Assembly (NCBI GenBank): GCA_024710535.1 | Contig: JANJUO010000247.1 | Coordinates: forward strand, 1-6,986 | Length of the DNA stretch: 6,986 nucleotides | Reading direction: 5' to 3' | From: a bacterium | Lineage (GTDB): Bacteria > Bacteroidota > Ignavibacteria > Kapaibacteriales > UBA2268 | Shown: one piece after another, positions 1-6,074 of the stretch | Numbering within the stretch: the stretch's first letter is position 1 | Layout of the letters: every line of letters starts with the position of its first letter | The notes under the pieces: generated by a model | Told to the model about the DNA's origin: nothing | What the model saw: only the letters and a program-made list of their open reading frames with translations | The model's database searches: none | Made by a program: the position numbers and the translations under genes

Positions 1-695
1 ATGATATGGCGGAGCAACTTTCCATACAATCCGAACAAATTCAAAAAGATAAATTAAATAGAATAAGCACTATGATCGATACTCTTGAAATGGAGAGAAA
101 GCGATTATCAAGAGATTTGCATGATGGATTGGGACAAATGTTACTTGCTGTGAAAATGAAACTGGAGCAAGTAAGAAATGCCGACAAGAGTAAAAGTGAT
201 TTTTTTCTTGACGAAGCATTGGAATTATTGATTCAGACTATTAACGAAATCCGTAGTATTTCTAATGACTTAACTCCGACAGTTCTTGAAATGTTCGGTT
301 TGGCTGATGGATTGAAAAAACTATGTCGTGATGCATTTAATAATTCTGAAATAAGTTTTCAATTTTCTTGTAATAATTTGAATAAGATAAATCTTGACTC
401 AAAAAGGCAAATTTATATTTTCAGAATTGTTCAAGAATTAATCAATAACATCCTCAAACATTCCAAAGCAAGCGAAGCAAATTTCGAAATTAGCACAGAG
501 AAAAGTATGATTTCTATATTAGTAAGCGATAATGGTAAGGGTTTCGATACAGATATCGCTTATGAGGGAAATGGTATTCACAACATACTTGATAGAGTTG
601 AACTTTTGAAAGGGAAAGTTCTGATTAATTCAATTAAGAATAAAGGCACAAATATTTTTGTAAACTTACCAATTGAAAGTACTTATGAAAATTAA
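1..695 (+). CDS. Sensor histidine kinase, NarX/DegS (HisKA_3) type, 5' end cut off by the window
   Basis: C-terminal catalytic part of a two-component sensor kinase that autophosphorylates on histidine and passes the phosphate to a response regulator. The frame is open at the left edge, so the Met at base 6 is probably internal and the sensory N-terminus lies outside the window; residues are numbered from that Met. A charged, probably coiled-coil lead-in (1-30) precedes the HisKA_3 dimerisation box RKRLSRDLHDGLGQ, with phospho-acceptor His39. The HATPase_c domain follows: N box around 143-152 (QELINNILKH), G1 box DNGKGFD (175-181), G2 region GNGIHNI (188-194), and a final GTNIFVNLP strand. 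No membrane segment is visible in this part. The stop codon overlaps the next gene, a NarL-type regulator, which is almost certainly its partner. The family call is secure; the signal sensed cannot be told. Confidence 0.93.
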   Translation, partial: DMAEQLSIQSEQIQKDKLNRISTMIDTLEMERKRLSRDLHDGLGQMLLAVKMKLEQVRNADKSKSDFFLDEALELLIQTINEIRSISNDLTPTVLEMFGLADGLKKLCRDAFNNSEISFQFSCNNLNKINLDSKRQIYIFRIVQELINNILKHSKASEANFEISTEKSMISILVSDNGKGFDTDIAYEGNGIHNILDRVELLKGKVLINSIKNKGTNIFVNLPIESTYEN

Positions 696-1338
696 AATTC
701 TACTCGTTGACGATCACAAAATCTTTCTTGACGGCATAAGGTCGCTTCTTTCTGAAATTGAAAATTTTGAAATTATAGGTAGTGCAACATCTGGAGAGAT
801 GGTAGTTGAAATGCTGAAAAGTATCACACCAGATTTAGTGATTACTGATATAACTATGAAAGAAATGAGCGGTTTGGAATTAACTAAAATAATTAAAGAG
901 AAATTTCCTGAAATAAGCATTTTGATTTTATCAATGCACACAAATGAGGAATTTGTGCTTAACGCAGTCAAAGCAGGTGCCGCCGGATATTTGCCAAAAG
1001 ACACTTCAATTAATGAATTGATAAATGCGATTGAAGTTATTAATAATGGCGGCCAATATTTCAGCAAGAATATTTCGGAATTTTTCTTTATGAATTACAT
1101 CAACAGAGTTAAGCAAGAGCATAACTTAATTGAAAATGAGAAACTTACTCAAAGAGAGATAGAAGTTTTGAAATTGATTGCCACCGGGCTTTCAAACAAA
1201 GAAATTGCCGATAAATTATTTATATCAATCAAAACCGTTGATACTCACAAAAGTCACTTAATGCAAAAACTTAAGTGCAAAAACTCAGCAGAAATGGTGC
1301 TTTTTGCTATCAAAAATAAACTTATTATCTTGGAATGA
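685..1338 (+). CDS. Response regulator, NarL/FixJ family (receiver plus LuxR-type HTH)
   Basis: DNA-binding response regulator of 217 residues, the usual length for the family. The receiver domain (about 1-120) has the acidic pair Asp9/Asp10, phospho-acceptor Asp55 (in LVITDITM), the conserved switch residue Ser83, and Lys105 in GYLPKD. The LuxR-type helix-turn-helix lies at about 153-213: LTQREIEVLKLIATGLSNKEIA leads into the recognition helix region ISIKTVDTHKSHLMQKL. I chose the ATG at 685, giving MKIKILLVDD, over the in-frame TTG at 673, because receiver domains normally begin within a few residues of this strand. It therefore overlaps the kinase stop by 11 nt, so the pair is translationally coupled and co-transcribed. 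Such pairs usually control a few target promoters; the targets are unknown here. No obvious intrinsic terminator follows it. Confidence 0.95.
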   Translation: MKIKILLVDDHKIFLDGIRSLLSEIENFEIIGSATSGEMVVEMLKSITPDLVITDITMKEMSGLELTKIIKEKFPEISILILSMHTNEEFVLNAVKAGAAGYLPKDTSINELINAIEVINNGGQYFSKNISEFFFMNYINRVKQEHNLIENEKLTQREIEVLKLIATGLSNKEIADKLFISIKTVDTHKSHLMQKLKCKNSAEMVLFAIKNKLIILE

Positions 1339-1565
1339 TTTACTTGCAATTCTTTAATTAATACATAAATTTTATTTTGGCAAAAAAAAATTTAAATAAT
1401 TGTTAAGAATATTTAAAATCAATAATAAATAATGCATTAGTTAATTTGACAATTAAAATAATTCATCCTCTATTTCGATTCTGATGTTTTTTAAAATGCA
1501 AGTTGAATTACTTTTTTTAAAATTTATTATTTCATTATTTCAATTTATTTAATAATTTTTGTGCT
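1339..1565. other. AT-rich intergenic region with no clear terminator
   Basis: 227 bp of mostly A and T between the response regulator and the next small reading frame. It contains a run of nine A (1382-1390) and a weak 8-bp all-AT inverted repeat (1391-1398 with 1410-1417). Neither resembles an intrinsic terminator, because there is no GC stem and no following T-run. A TTGACA at 1446-1451 has no well-spaced partner. TAATTTTTG at 1553-1561 is promoter-like but ends only 4 nt before the next ATG, which would imply a leaderless transcript. Confidence 0.5.
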
Positions 1566-1937
1566 ATGAATCAAAGATTTAGAGTAATTAGTGTTATATT
1601 TTTGATGGCAATTTATTTAAATGCTATAGGGAATATTTTTTGTTACGATAATCGCTTTGATTTTAGAATAAATCATTTCTCATCAAATATTGAGTTATTA
1701 AAAGAAGTTAATGTTGGTATGATTGCAGATATTTCGCAATCAATTTTTAGTTTGAATAATTTCAATAATGAGCGTCTTCCTAAATCTAATAATTTAATTT
1801 CAGATTTTGAAACAATTTCAAAATTAATAAAAAAAAGAATTGAAAAAAAAATATACCAATTTCTTTTCAATTCCAAAAATATTCTGATTAAATATCGGAA
1901 AAATGATTTCATATACCCATTCCATTACTTTTGGTAA
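1566..1937 (+). CDS. Hypothetical small exported or membrane-anchored protein
   Basis: Reading frame of 123 codons whose product I do not recognise. The N-terminus looks like a secretion signal or membrane anchor: Met-Asn-Gln-Arg, then a hydrophobic stretch over roughly residues 7-26 (VISVIFLMAIYLNAIGNIF), then polar sequence. There is no lipobox and no clean A-x-A cleavage site. The remainder is rich in Asn, Ile, Phe, Lys and Ser, with a basic middle (KLIKKRIEKK, about 86-95) and an aromatic end (FIYPFHYFW). No Shine-Dalgarno sequence precedes the ATG. Two long A-runs (8 and 9 nt) sit inside it. Composition is even more AT-rich than the neighbouring genes, so it could be a fast-evolving lineage-specific gene, a decaying gene, or a chance frame. 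The plausible export signal is the main argument that it is real. Confidence 0.45.
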   Translation: MNQRFRVISVIFLMAIYLNAIGNIFCYDNRFDFRINHFSSNIELLKEVNVGMIADISQSIFSLNNFNNERLPKSNNLISDFETISKLIKKRIEKKIYQFLFNSKNILIKYRKNDFIYPFHYFW

Positions 1938-1986
1938 TCCATTTTTTTTAGTAGTATCTCAAAGCTGAATTAATATCTAAAGTATT

Positions 1987-2009
1987 GTTTTGTATAATAA
2001 TTACAAAAC
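1987..2009. repeat. Perfect inverted repeat, GTTTTGTA-N7-TACAAAAC
   Basis: Two perfect 8-bp arms (1987-1994 and 2002-2009) flank a 7-nt TAATAAT centre, 49 nt after the preceding stop codon and 39 nt before the small membrane-protein gene. No T-run follows, so it is not a standard terminator. The symmetry and spacing suit a dimeric regulator operator, or a hairpin in an mRNA leader. In such AT-rich DNA chance is possible. Confidence 0.4.
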
Positions 2010-2048
2010 TTAATTAACAATTTATAAATTTTTATAAGAATAAAAAAA

Positions 2049-2156
2049 ATGGACTTAAAATTTGCAATATTAGTTGGAGTTTTATTGGCAATGACTATTG
2101 TGCCGATAATTTTCTTTGTTAGAAATAGCAAAAAGAACAATGAAAAAGAGAAGTAA
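2049..2156 (+). CDS. Small single-pass membrane protein (35 aa), unknown function
   Basis: A 35-codon frame, short enough to be skipped by most gene callers. It starts MDLKFAILVGVLLAMTIVP, continues with IIFFV, and ends with the charged tail RNSKKNNEKEK. This is one transmembrane helix of about 20 residues (5-24) with a strongly basic C-terminus, which by the positive-inside rule should face the cytoplasm. The abrupt change from hydrophobic to charged exactly where a helix would leave the membrane argues for a real protein. There is no strong Shine-Dalgarno sequence; only an A-rich leader precedes the ATG. A hairpin and a strong terminator follow closely, so it appears to be the last gene of its transcript. 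I cannot assign a family; many bacteria encode similar tiny membrane proteins that bind larger membrane complexes. Confidence 0.6.
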   Translation: MDLKFAILVGVLLAMTIVPIIFFVRNSKKNNEKEK

Positions 2157-2166
2157 TATTTCTTCC

Positions 2167-2187
2167 TAAATCGAAAAAATCGATTTA
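2167..2187. repeat. Perfect hairpin just after the 35-aa gene
   Basis: An 8-bp perfect inverted repeat, TAAATCGA (2167-2174) and TCGATTTA (2180-2187), has a 5-nt AAAAA loop and begins 11 nt after the small gene's stop. The stem is AT-rich and only a short, broken T stretch follows. It may therefore protect the mRNA 3' end or act as a weak first terminator ahead of the strong one at 2213. Confidence 0.4.
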
Positions 2188-2212
2188 TCTTTTGAACAAG
2201 TTACAAAAGAAT

Positions 2213-2244
2213 GCCCCGTGATTATTTCATGGGGCTTTTTTTTT
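2213..2244 (+). terminator. Strong rho-independent terminator
   Basis: GCCCCGTG (2213-2220) pairs with CATGGGGC (2228-2235), giving 8 bp with one G-T wobble and a 7-nt ATTATTT loop, followed directly by nine T residues (2236-2244). This is a textbook intrinsic terminator for + strand transcription. It closes the transcript carrying the small membrane-protein gene and insulates the downstream ammonium-uptake unit. Confidence 0.92.
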
Positions 2245-2335
2245 ACAATTTCAGAATTTCAGCTATAATTACAAATTTTTATCCAAAATAATTTAATTTG
2301 AATTCAAGAATATCATTTTTCTAAGTAATATCAGA

Positions 2336-2365
2336 AAAATCCTTACTAAATAAGCAAAATCCTTA
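2336..2365. repeat. Direct repeat AAAATCCTTA, copies exactly 20 bp apart
   Basis: AAAATCCTTA occurs at 2336-2345 and again at 2356-2365, a 20-bp period or about two helical turns, so both copies face the same side of the DNA. A partial third match (AAAAATC) begins at 2369. The block lies about 50-75 bp upstream of the candidate promoter of the porin-amt unit, a normal position for an activator site. The function is inferred from position only. Confidence 0.4.
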
Positions 2366-2411
2366 AAGAAAAATCAGTTTTTATTCTATTTTTCAGTGAT
2401 GATTAATGAAG

Positions 2412-2419
2412 TAATTTTG
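2412..2419 (+). promoter_or_regulatory. Candidate promoter -7 element (TAATTTTG) for the porin-amt unit
   Basis: TAATTTTG matches the Bacteroidota -7 consensus TAnnTTTG exactly and lies 24 nt before the start codon, leaving room for a short leader that includes the ribosome-binding site. The upstream -33 TTTG is weak: only T-rich sequence (2389-2393) is found at about the right distance, so an activator may be needed. No sigma-54 (GG-N10-GC) promoter was seen in this region. Confidence 0.4.
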
Positions 2420-2430
2420 TTTTATTTTTA

Positions 2431-2437
2431 AGAGGAA
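2431..2437 (+). promoter_or_regulatory. Ribosome-binding site AGAGGAA of the outer-membrane protein gene
   Basis: AGAGGAA lies 6 nt before the ATG at 2444. It is one of the clearest Shine-Dalgarno sequences in the window and fixes the start of this gene. Confidence 0.8.
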
Positions 2438-2443
2438 TTATTT

Positions 2444-3196
2444 ATGAAGTTTTTAAAATTAAGTTTTGTTGTTTTAGTAGCATTTTTGCTAAATATTAAC
2501 CTTGTTCGCTCTGAAGAAAATACCGGTACCACTTTGAACGTAGGTGCTGATGTAATGAGCAGATACATTTTTCGCGGTGTAGATTATGGAAATTCAGCAA
2601 GCATTCAGCCAACCCTTACTGTTAAAAGCGGTAGTTTCGAAATTGGATATTGGGGAGCAATTGCAACAAACAGTTCCTTCCAAGAAATTGATTTATTTGC
2701 AAAATATTCAATCGGAAATTTTTCAATAATTCTTACTGATTATTTCATTCCATCGATTGATGGCACTAATCCTGCCTCAGACGATACAAGATTTTTCGTT
2801 TTTGATGATAAAACCACTGCTCATACACTTGAAGGAGCCCTTTCTTACAACTTTGGTGAAGATTTTCCATTAACTGTAATGGGCGCTGTCTTCTTTTATG
2901 GTAATGATAAAAAATGGGGATTTGATGAAGCCAAAGATGCAAATGCAGAAACATATTATTCTACTTATTTTGAACTTGCTTATGGCTTTTCTTTAGCAGG
3001 AAACAGCATGAATCTATTTATGGGTTTAACTCCTTCTGCTGGTGCTTTTGGCGATACATTCGGCGTTGTTAATCTTGGATTGAAAGGAACCAAAGCTGTC
3101 AAAGTTACTGATAGTTTTACATTACCCGTACATACTTCATTAATATATAACCCACAACTTTCGGCGATTAACTTTATTTTTGGAATTACTCTTTAA
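2444..3196 (+). CDS. TorF/Gcw_chp-family outer-membrane beta-barrel protein (putative porin)
   Basis: Outer-membrane protein of 250 residues, matching the usual 230-260 of the family. Residues 1-23 are a classic signal peptide: MKFLK, a hydrophobic core, then LVRS followed by Glu24. The mature start carries the family's hallmark strand LNVGADVMSRYIFRGVDYG (31-49), comparable to the S-x-Y-x-F/R-RG motif of TIGR02001/PF09694. Alternating aromatic and polar strands follow, such as FEIGYWGAIAT (65-75), FQEIDLFAKYSIGNFSIILTDYF (79-101) and TYFELAYGFSL (174-184), ending in a hydrophobic final strand (SAINFIFGITL). From memory, members of this family recur next to ammonium transporters in proteobacteria. 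Its position 26 nt upstream of amt supports co-transcription and a role in letting ammonium cross the outer membrane. That role is inferred, and channel activity is not shown. Confidence 0.82.
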   Translation: MKFLKLSFVVLVAFLLNINLVRSEENTGTTLNVGADVMSRYIFRGVDYGNSASIQPTLTVKSGSFEIGYWGAIATNSSFQEIDLFAKYSIGNFSIILTDYFIPSIDGTNPASDDTRFFVFDDKTTAHTLEGALSYNFGEDFPLTVMGAVFFYGNDKKWGFDEAKDANAETYYSTYFELAYGFSLAGNSMNLFMGLTPSAGAFGDTFGVVNLGLKGTKAVKVTDSFTLPVHTSLIYNPQLSAINFIFGITL

Positions 3197-3209
3197 ATTA
3201 TTAAATATT

Positions 3210-3215
3210 AAGGTG
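3210..3215 (+). promoter_or_regulatory. Ribosome-binding site AAGGTG of the ammonium transporter gene
   Basis: AAGGTG is placed 7 nt before the ATG at 3223, inside the 26-nt gap after the outer-membrane protein gene. No promoter or terminator fits in this gap, so the two genes are most likely one transcript. Confidence 0.7.
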
Positions 3216-3222
3216 TGAAATT

Positions 3223-4437
3223 ATGGATACCGGCTCAACTGGTTTTATGTTATTAGCAACAAGTTTAGTGATGCTGATGACTCCTGCACTCGCCTTCTTT
3301 TATGGCGGGCTTGCTTCAAAAAGAAATATTTTAGCAATTATGATGCAAAGTTTTGTATCACTTGGCTGGACAACTGTACTTTGGATTGCTTTTGGTTATT
3401 CGCTATGTTTTAGCGGTGGCGAAGGCGGAATTATTGGAAACCTTGACAAAGCTTTCTTGATGGGAATTGGCATCGATTCGATGTTTAGTAACGGAAAAAT
3501 TCCCGAATTAGTCTTTGTTGCATATCAAATGATGTTTGCGATTATCACTCCTGCTTTGATTACAGGTGCATTTGTGAATCGTGTTACTTTCAAATCTTAT
3601 ATGATATTCCTAACTGTTTGGCAAATATTGGTTTATTATCCTTTTGTTCACATGGTTTGGGGTGGTGGATTAATGGCCCAATTAGGCGTCCTTGACTTTG
3701 CTGGTGGTATTGTTGTGCATGCTACTGCCGGATTTGCGGCACTTGCTTCTGTGTTCTATGTAAAGGATAGAGTGGACAAAAACTCCACTCCAAACAGCAT
3801 TCCTCTTGTTGCTATTGGTAGTGGTTTGTTATGGTTTGGCTGGTATGGATTCAATGCCGGTAGTGAAGTTGCAGTGGATTTCATTACTTCTCTTGCATTC
3901 ATCAATACTGACATTGCGGCATCATTTGCAACAGTAACTTGGCTTGTTATTGAATGGTCTTTAAAAAAGAAGCCAAAATTAGTTGGATTACTAACCGGTT
4001 CTATTGCTGGATTGGCAACAATCACACCTTGTGCGGGCTTTGTTCCGGTTTGGAGTGCTCCACTTATCGGTATTGCTGCAGGAGCTGTTTGCTACGCAGC
4101 GGTTGAATTCAAAAATAAAATGAAATGGGACGATGCTCTCGATGTTTGGGGCGTTCACGGTATTGGTGGTGTTCTTGGAACAATTCTTTTAGGTGTATTC
4201 GCTTCAAAAGCTTTCAATGCGGCTGGTGCTGATGGTTTATTCTTTGGCAATCCGGGCTTTTTCTTCACACAAGTTATAGCAGTTGCAGTTGCAAGTATTT
4301 ACGCATTTGTATTCACTTATGTAATGCTTATAATTATTAATTTTATCACACCTGTTAAGGTTAGTGAGCAAGATGAAATATTAGGATTGGACGTATCTCT
4401 ACATGGTGAAGTAGCTTATGATGAAGGCGCGTTATAA
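3223..4437 (+). CDS. amt: Ammonium transporter (Amt family)
   Basis: Inner-membrane ammonium channel of 404 residues, normal for bacterial Amt, with about 11 membrane helices. All the conduction-pathway features are visible: the family signature LDFAGGIVVHATAG (157-170) with Asp158 and the first pore histidine His166; the second, His312, in VWGVHGIGG; Phe105 (MFAIIT) and Phe210 (WYGFNAGS) as the phenylalanine gate; Trp146 (HMVWGGG) and Ser214 of the outer ammonium site. These were matched by recall to E. coli AmtB F107, H168, F215, W148, S219 and H318. Unlike AmtB there is no obvious cleaved signal peptide. The cytoplasmic C-terminal tail, with GLDVSLHGEVAYDEGAL (388-404), is complete; P-II proteins control Amt channels through this end. 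No glnK/glnB gene is adjacent. A strong terminator follows. Confidence 0.97.
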   Translation: MDTGSTGFMLLATSLVMLMTPALAFFYGGLASKRNILAIMMQSFVSLGWTTVLWIAFGYSLCFSGGEGGIIGNLDKAFLMGIGIDSMFSNGKIPELVFVAYQMMFAIITPALITGAFVNRVTFKSYMIFLTVWQILVYYPFVHMVWGGGLMAQLGVLDFAGGIVVHATAGFAALASVFYVKDRVDKNSTPNSIPLVAIGSGLLWFGWYGFNAGSEVAVDFITSLAFINTDIAASFATVTWLVIEWSLKKKPKLVGLLTGSIAGLATITPCAGFVPVWSAPLIGIAAGAVCYAAVEFKNKMKWDDALDVWGVHGIGGVLGTILLGVFASKAFNAAGADGLFFGNPGFFFTQVIAVAVASIYAFVFTYVMLIIINFITPVKVSEQDEILGLDVSLHGEVAYDEGAL

Positions 4438-4459
4438 GATTTGTCAAATGAAATAAGTA

Positions 4460-4489
4460 AGTATTTACTAACATATCCCTTTAAATACT
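4460..4489. repeat. Inverted repeat AGTATTTA / TAAATACT upstream of the amt terminator
   Basis: Arms 4460-4467 and 4482-4489 are perfectly complementary with a 14-nt loop. The loop ends with CATATCCCT (4472-4480), which recurs at 4494-4502, where it overlaps the left arm of the following terminator. It may be a 3'-end stabilising hairpin or chance in AT-rich DNA. Confidence 0.3.
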
Positions 4490-4496
4490 CATTCAT

Positions 4497-4527
4497 ATCC
4501 CTGTTTACAATTAAACAGGGATTTTTT
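4497..4527 (+). terminator. Strong rho-independent terminator after amt
   Basis: ATCCCTGTTTA (4497-4507) pairs perfectly with TAAACAGGGAT (4512-4522), an 11-bp stem with a 4-nt CAAT loop, running into six T residues (4522-4527). It ends the porin-amt transcript 60 nt after the amt stop codon. Confidence 0.92.
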
Positions 4528-4746
4528 ATATAGTTGAAAAATCAGTATAATCTCGTTCGATACTTTTTTTAATGAATTTGAATTTTTTAATAATTGCTAA
4601 CTACTCAAATACATTAAAAATAATTTTGAATTTCTTAAAAAAGAACAAATTAATCAAAATACTAAAATTGCAGAGTATTTACACTTTTTTTCAAAATGAA
4701 AATATTTCTATTTAACACGATTATTTGAAATTATTCGTTAAATGTA

Positions 4747-4778
4747 TTTGATTGCAAGTGATTTTTGTATTTTATTTG
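4747..4778 (+). promoter_or_regulatory. Candidate Bacteroidota-type promoter of pgk
   Basis: TTTG (4747-4750), a 20-nt spacer, then TTTATTTG (4771-4778) resembles the TTTG / TAnnTTTG promoter pattern, with a single mismatch in the -7 element. It would start transcription around 4785, giving a leader of about 37 nt before the pgk ATG. Confidence 0.45.
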
Positions 4779-4812
4779 AAAATTCTTTTATTATTATATC
4801 ACAATTTTTTCC

Positions 4813-4816
4813 GGAG
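4813..4816 (+). promoter_or_regulatory. Ribosome-binding site GGAG of pgk
   Basis: GGAG, within CCGGAGTTAAA, stands 5 nt before the ATG at 4822. It is a clear G-rich island in otherwise A/T sequence and supports this start. Confidence 0.7.
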
Positions 4817-4821
4817 TTAAA

Positions 4822-6012
4822 ATGGTTCATTCAATTGAAAATGCTTGGTTTGAAGGAAAACACGTTTTAGTTCGTGTTGATTTCAATGTTCCTTACAATA
4901 GCGATATGCAAATCACAGATCCTAAACGTATCAAAGAAACGCTTCCAACCATCGATATGATTATCGATAAAGGTGGAATTCCTGTTTTGATGTCTCACCT
5001 TGGCAGACCAAAAGGCAAAAAAAATCTTGACTATAGTTTGAAACCCGTTGCTGATTATTTAGAAAATTATATGGGTTATAAAGTTCATTTTATTGAGGAT
5101 TGTATTGCAGAAAATGCCGGCGAGATAATTAATGATGCTGAATTAGGTGATATTGTTTTATTGGAAAATCTAAGATTTTATGCTGAAGAAGAAGCCAATG
5201 ATATGGAATTTGCAAAGAAATTAGCTGGAAATTGCGAAGTATATGTAAATGATGCATTTGGCTCTGCTCACCGTGCCCACGCAAGTACTGCCGCAGTTGC
5301 TTCTTTATTCGAGGAAAAATATGCCGGCTTATTGATGTTTAAAGAATTGGATTATCTTGGTGGTGCATTATCGCATCCACGTAAGCCATTTACTGCAATT
5401 ATCGGTGGAGCAAAAATTTCCGGAAAGATTGATGTAATAAACCATTTACTTGATAAATGCGACAATATTATCATAGGCGGTGGTATGATGTTCACTTTCT
5501 ATAAAGCACTTGGTTATAATATTGGTAATTCACTTCTTGAAGCAGACAAAGTGGAATTAGCAAAAGAATTACTCGATAAAGCAAAGGCAAATTCTATTAA
5601 TTTTGTTTTACCAAGCGATGTCGTAATTGCAGATGCATTTAATAATGAGGCAAATACAAAAGTTGTTCCTTGCACAGAAATTCCTGATGGATGGATTGGC
5701 GTTGATATTGGTACAGATTCAAGCGAAAATTATAAAAACATAATCATGAATTCTCAAACTGTGGTTTGGAATGGTCCAATGGGCGTGTTTGAAATGAGTA
5801 ATTTTGCCAAAGGTACATTTGTTGTTGCCGAAGCAATGGCAAATGCTACTTCAAAAGGAACTGTTACTGTAGTAGGTGGTGGCGACTCTGCTGCCGCAAT
5901 CGCTCAAATGAAATTTGATACTAAAGTATCGCATGTTTCTACCGGTGGCGGCGCTTCATTAGAATTCTTGGAAGGCAAAGAATTGCCAGGTGTAGTTGCA
6001 TTGGAAAGATAA
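4822..6012 (+). CDS. pgk: Phosphoglycerate kinase
   Basis: Cytoplasmic glycolytic and gluconeogenic enzyme that interconverts 1,3-bisphosphoglycerate plus ADP with 3-phosphoglycerate plus ATP. The 396 residues match the normal bacterial length. The N-terminal substrate domain shows VRVDFNVP (17-24, with Asp20 and Asn22), Arg36, SHLGRPKG (58-65, with His59 and Arg62), ENLRF with Arg118, and [13 protein letters not shown] (143-155, with Arg151). The C-terminal nucleotide domain shows GGAKISGK (195-202, with Lys198 and Lys202), GGGMMFTF (219-226), [10 protein letters not shown] (315-324, with Glu324), GGGDSAAA (352-359) and [18 protein letters not shown] (373-390). All the catalytic elements I know are present. 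It stands alone, not next to gap or tpi, and appears to have its own promoter. It is unrelated in function to the nitrogen genes upstream. Confidence 0.98.
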   Translation: MVHSIENAWFEGKHVLVRVDFNVPYNSDMQITDPKRIKETLPTIDMIIDKGGIPVLMSHLGRPKGKKNLDYSLKPVADYLENYMGYKVHFIEDCIAENAGEIINDAELGDIVLLENLRFYAEEEANDMEFAKKLAGNCEVYVNDAFGSAHRAHASTAAVASLFEEKYAGLLMFKELDYLGGALSHPRKPFTAIIGGAKISGKIDVINHLLDKCDNIIIGGGMMFTFYKALGYNIGNSLLEADKVELAKELLDKAKANSINFVLPSDVVIADAFNNEANTKVVPCTEIPDGWIGVDIGTDSSENYKNIIMNSQTVVWNGPMGVFEMSNFAKGTFVVAEAMANATSKGTVTVVGGGDSAAAIAQMKFDTKVSHVSTGGGASLEFLEGKELPGVVALER

Positions 6013-6021
6013 TTTTTTTAA

Positions 6022-6060
6022 GGGCTGTTTGATAATAGTTGTGTAACAGCCCAAATTTTT
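6022..6060 (+). terminator. Intrinsic terminator or attenuator-like hairpin after pgk
   Basis: GGGCTGTT (6022-6029) pairs perfectly with AACAGCCC (6045-6052) across a 15-nt loop, followed by AAA and five T residues (6056-6060). It begins 10 nt after the pgk stop. The T-run is short and offset from the stem by three A residues, so termination may be partial, letting some transcripts continue into the next gene. Confidence 0.75.
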
Positions 6061-6074
6061 AAATTAAAATAATT

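Larger units (their letters stand above)
4528..4821. other. AT-rich non-coding stretch and pgk leader
   Basis: Together with the terminator region this makes a 384-bp gap between amt and pgk. I see no tRNA, conserved riboswitch-like GC-rich pairing or convincing coding frame in it. The part next to pgk carries a candidate promoter and ribosome-binding site, listed separately. TTATTTGAAA occurs twice (4721-4730 and 4772-4781); the second copy overlaps the candidate -7 element. Confidence 0.6.

Noticed and set aside
673..684. TTG start adding four residues to the response regulator
   Set aside because: The ATG at 685 places the first receiver strand at the normal distance from the N-terminus; the extra residues have no family counterpart.
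714..1067. 117-codon frame on the minus strand
   Set aside because: It lies entirely within the response regulator gene, whose motifs are unmistakable; its translation looks like the complement of that gene.
1484..1552. 22-codon hydrophobic frame starting MFFKMQ
   Set aside because: Very short, made of T-rich codons expected by chance in this composition, with no start signal.
2257..2443. Sigma-54 promoter expected for an ammonium transporter unit
   Set aside because: No GG-N10-GC pattern with the usual flanking bases was found; the region is almost free of GG and GC at such spacing.
1339..2443. Mobile element, CRISPR array or structured RNA in the AT-rich kilobase
   Set aside because: No transposase fragment, terminal inverted repeats, regularly spaced long repeats or GC-rich conserved fold was seen; the repeats present are short and isolated.
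3756..4025. 89-codon frame on the minus strand
   Set aside because: It lies inside the amt gene and shows no independent start signal or recognisable motif.
4572..4715. 47-codon + strand frame in the amt-pgk gap
   Set aside because: It has no ribosome-binding site, its codons simply reflect the AT-rich background, and there is no clear helix-plus-charge pattern like that of the 35-residue protein.
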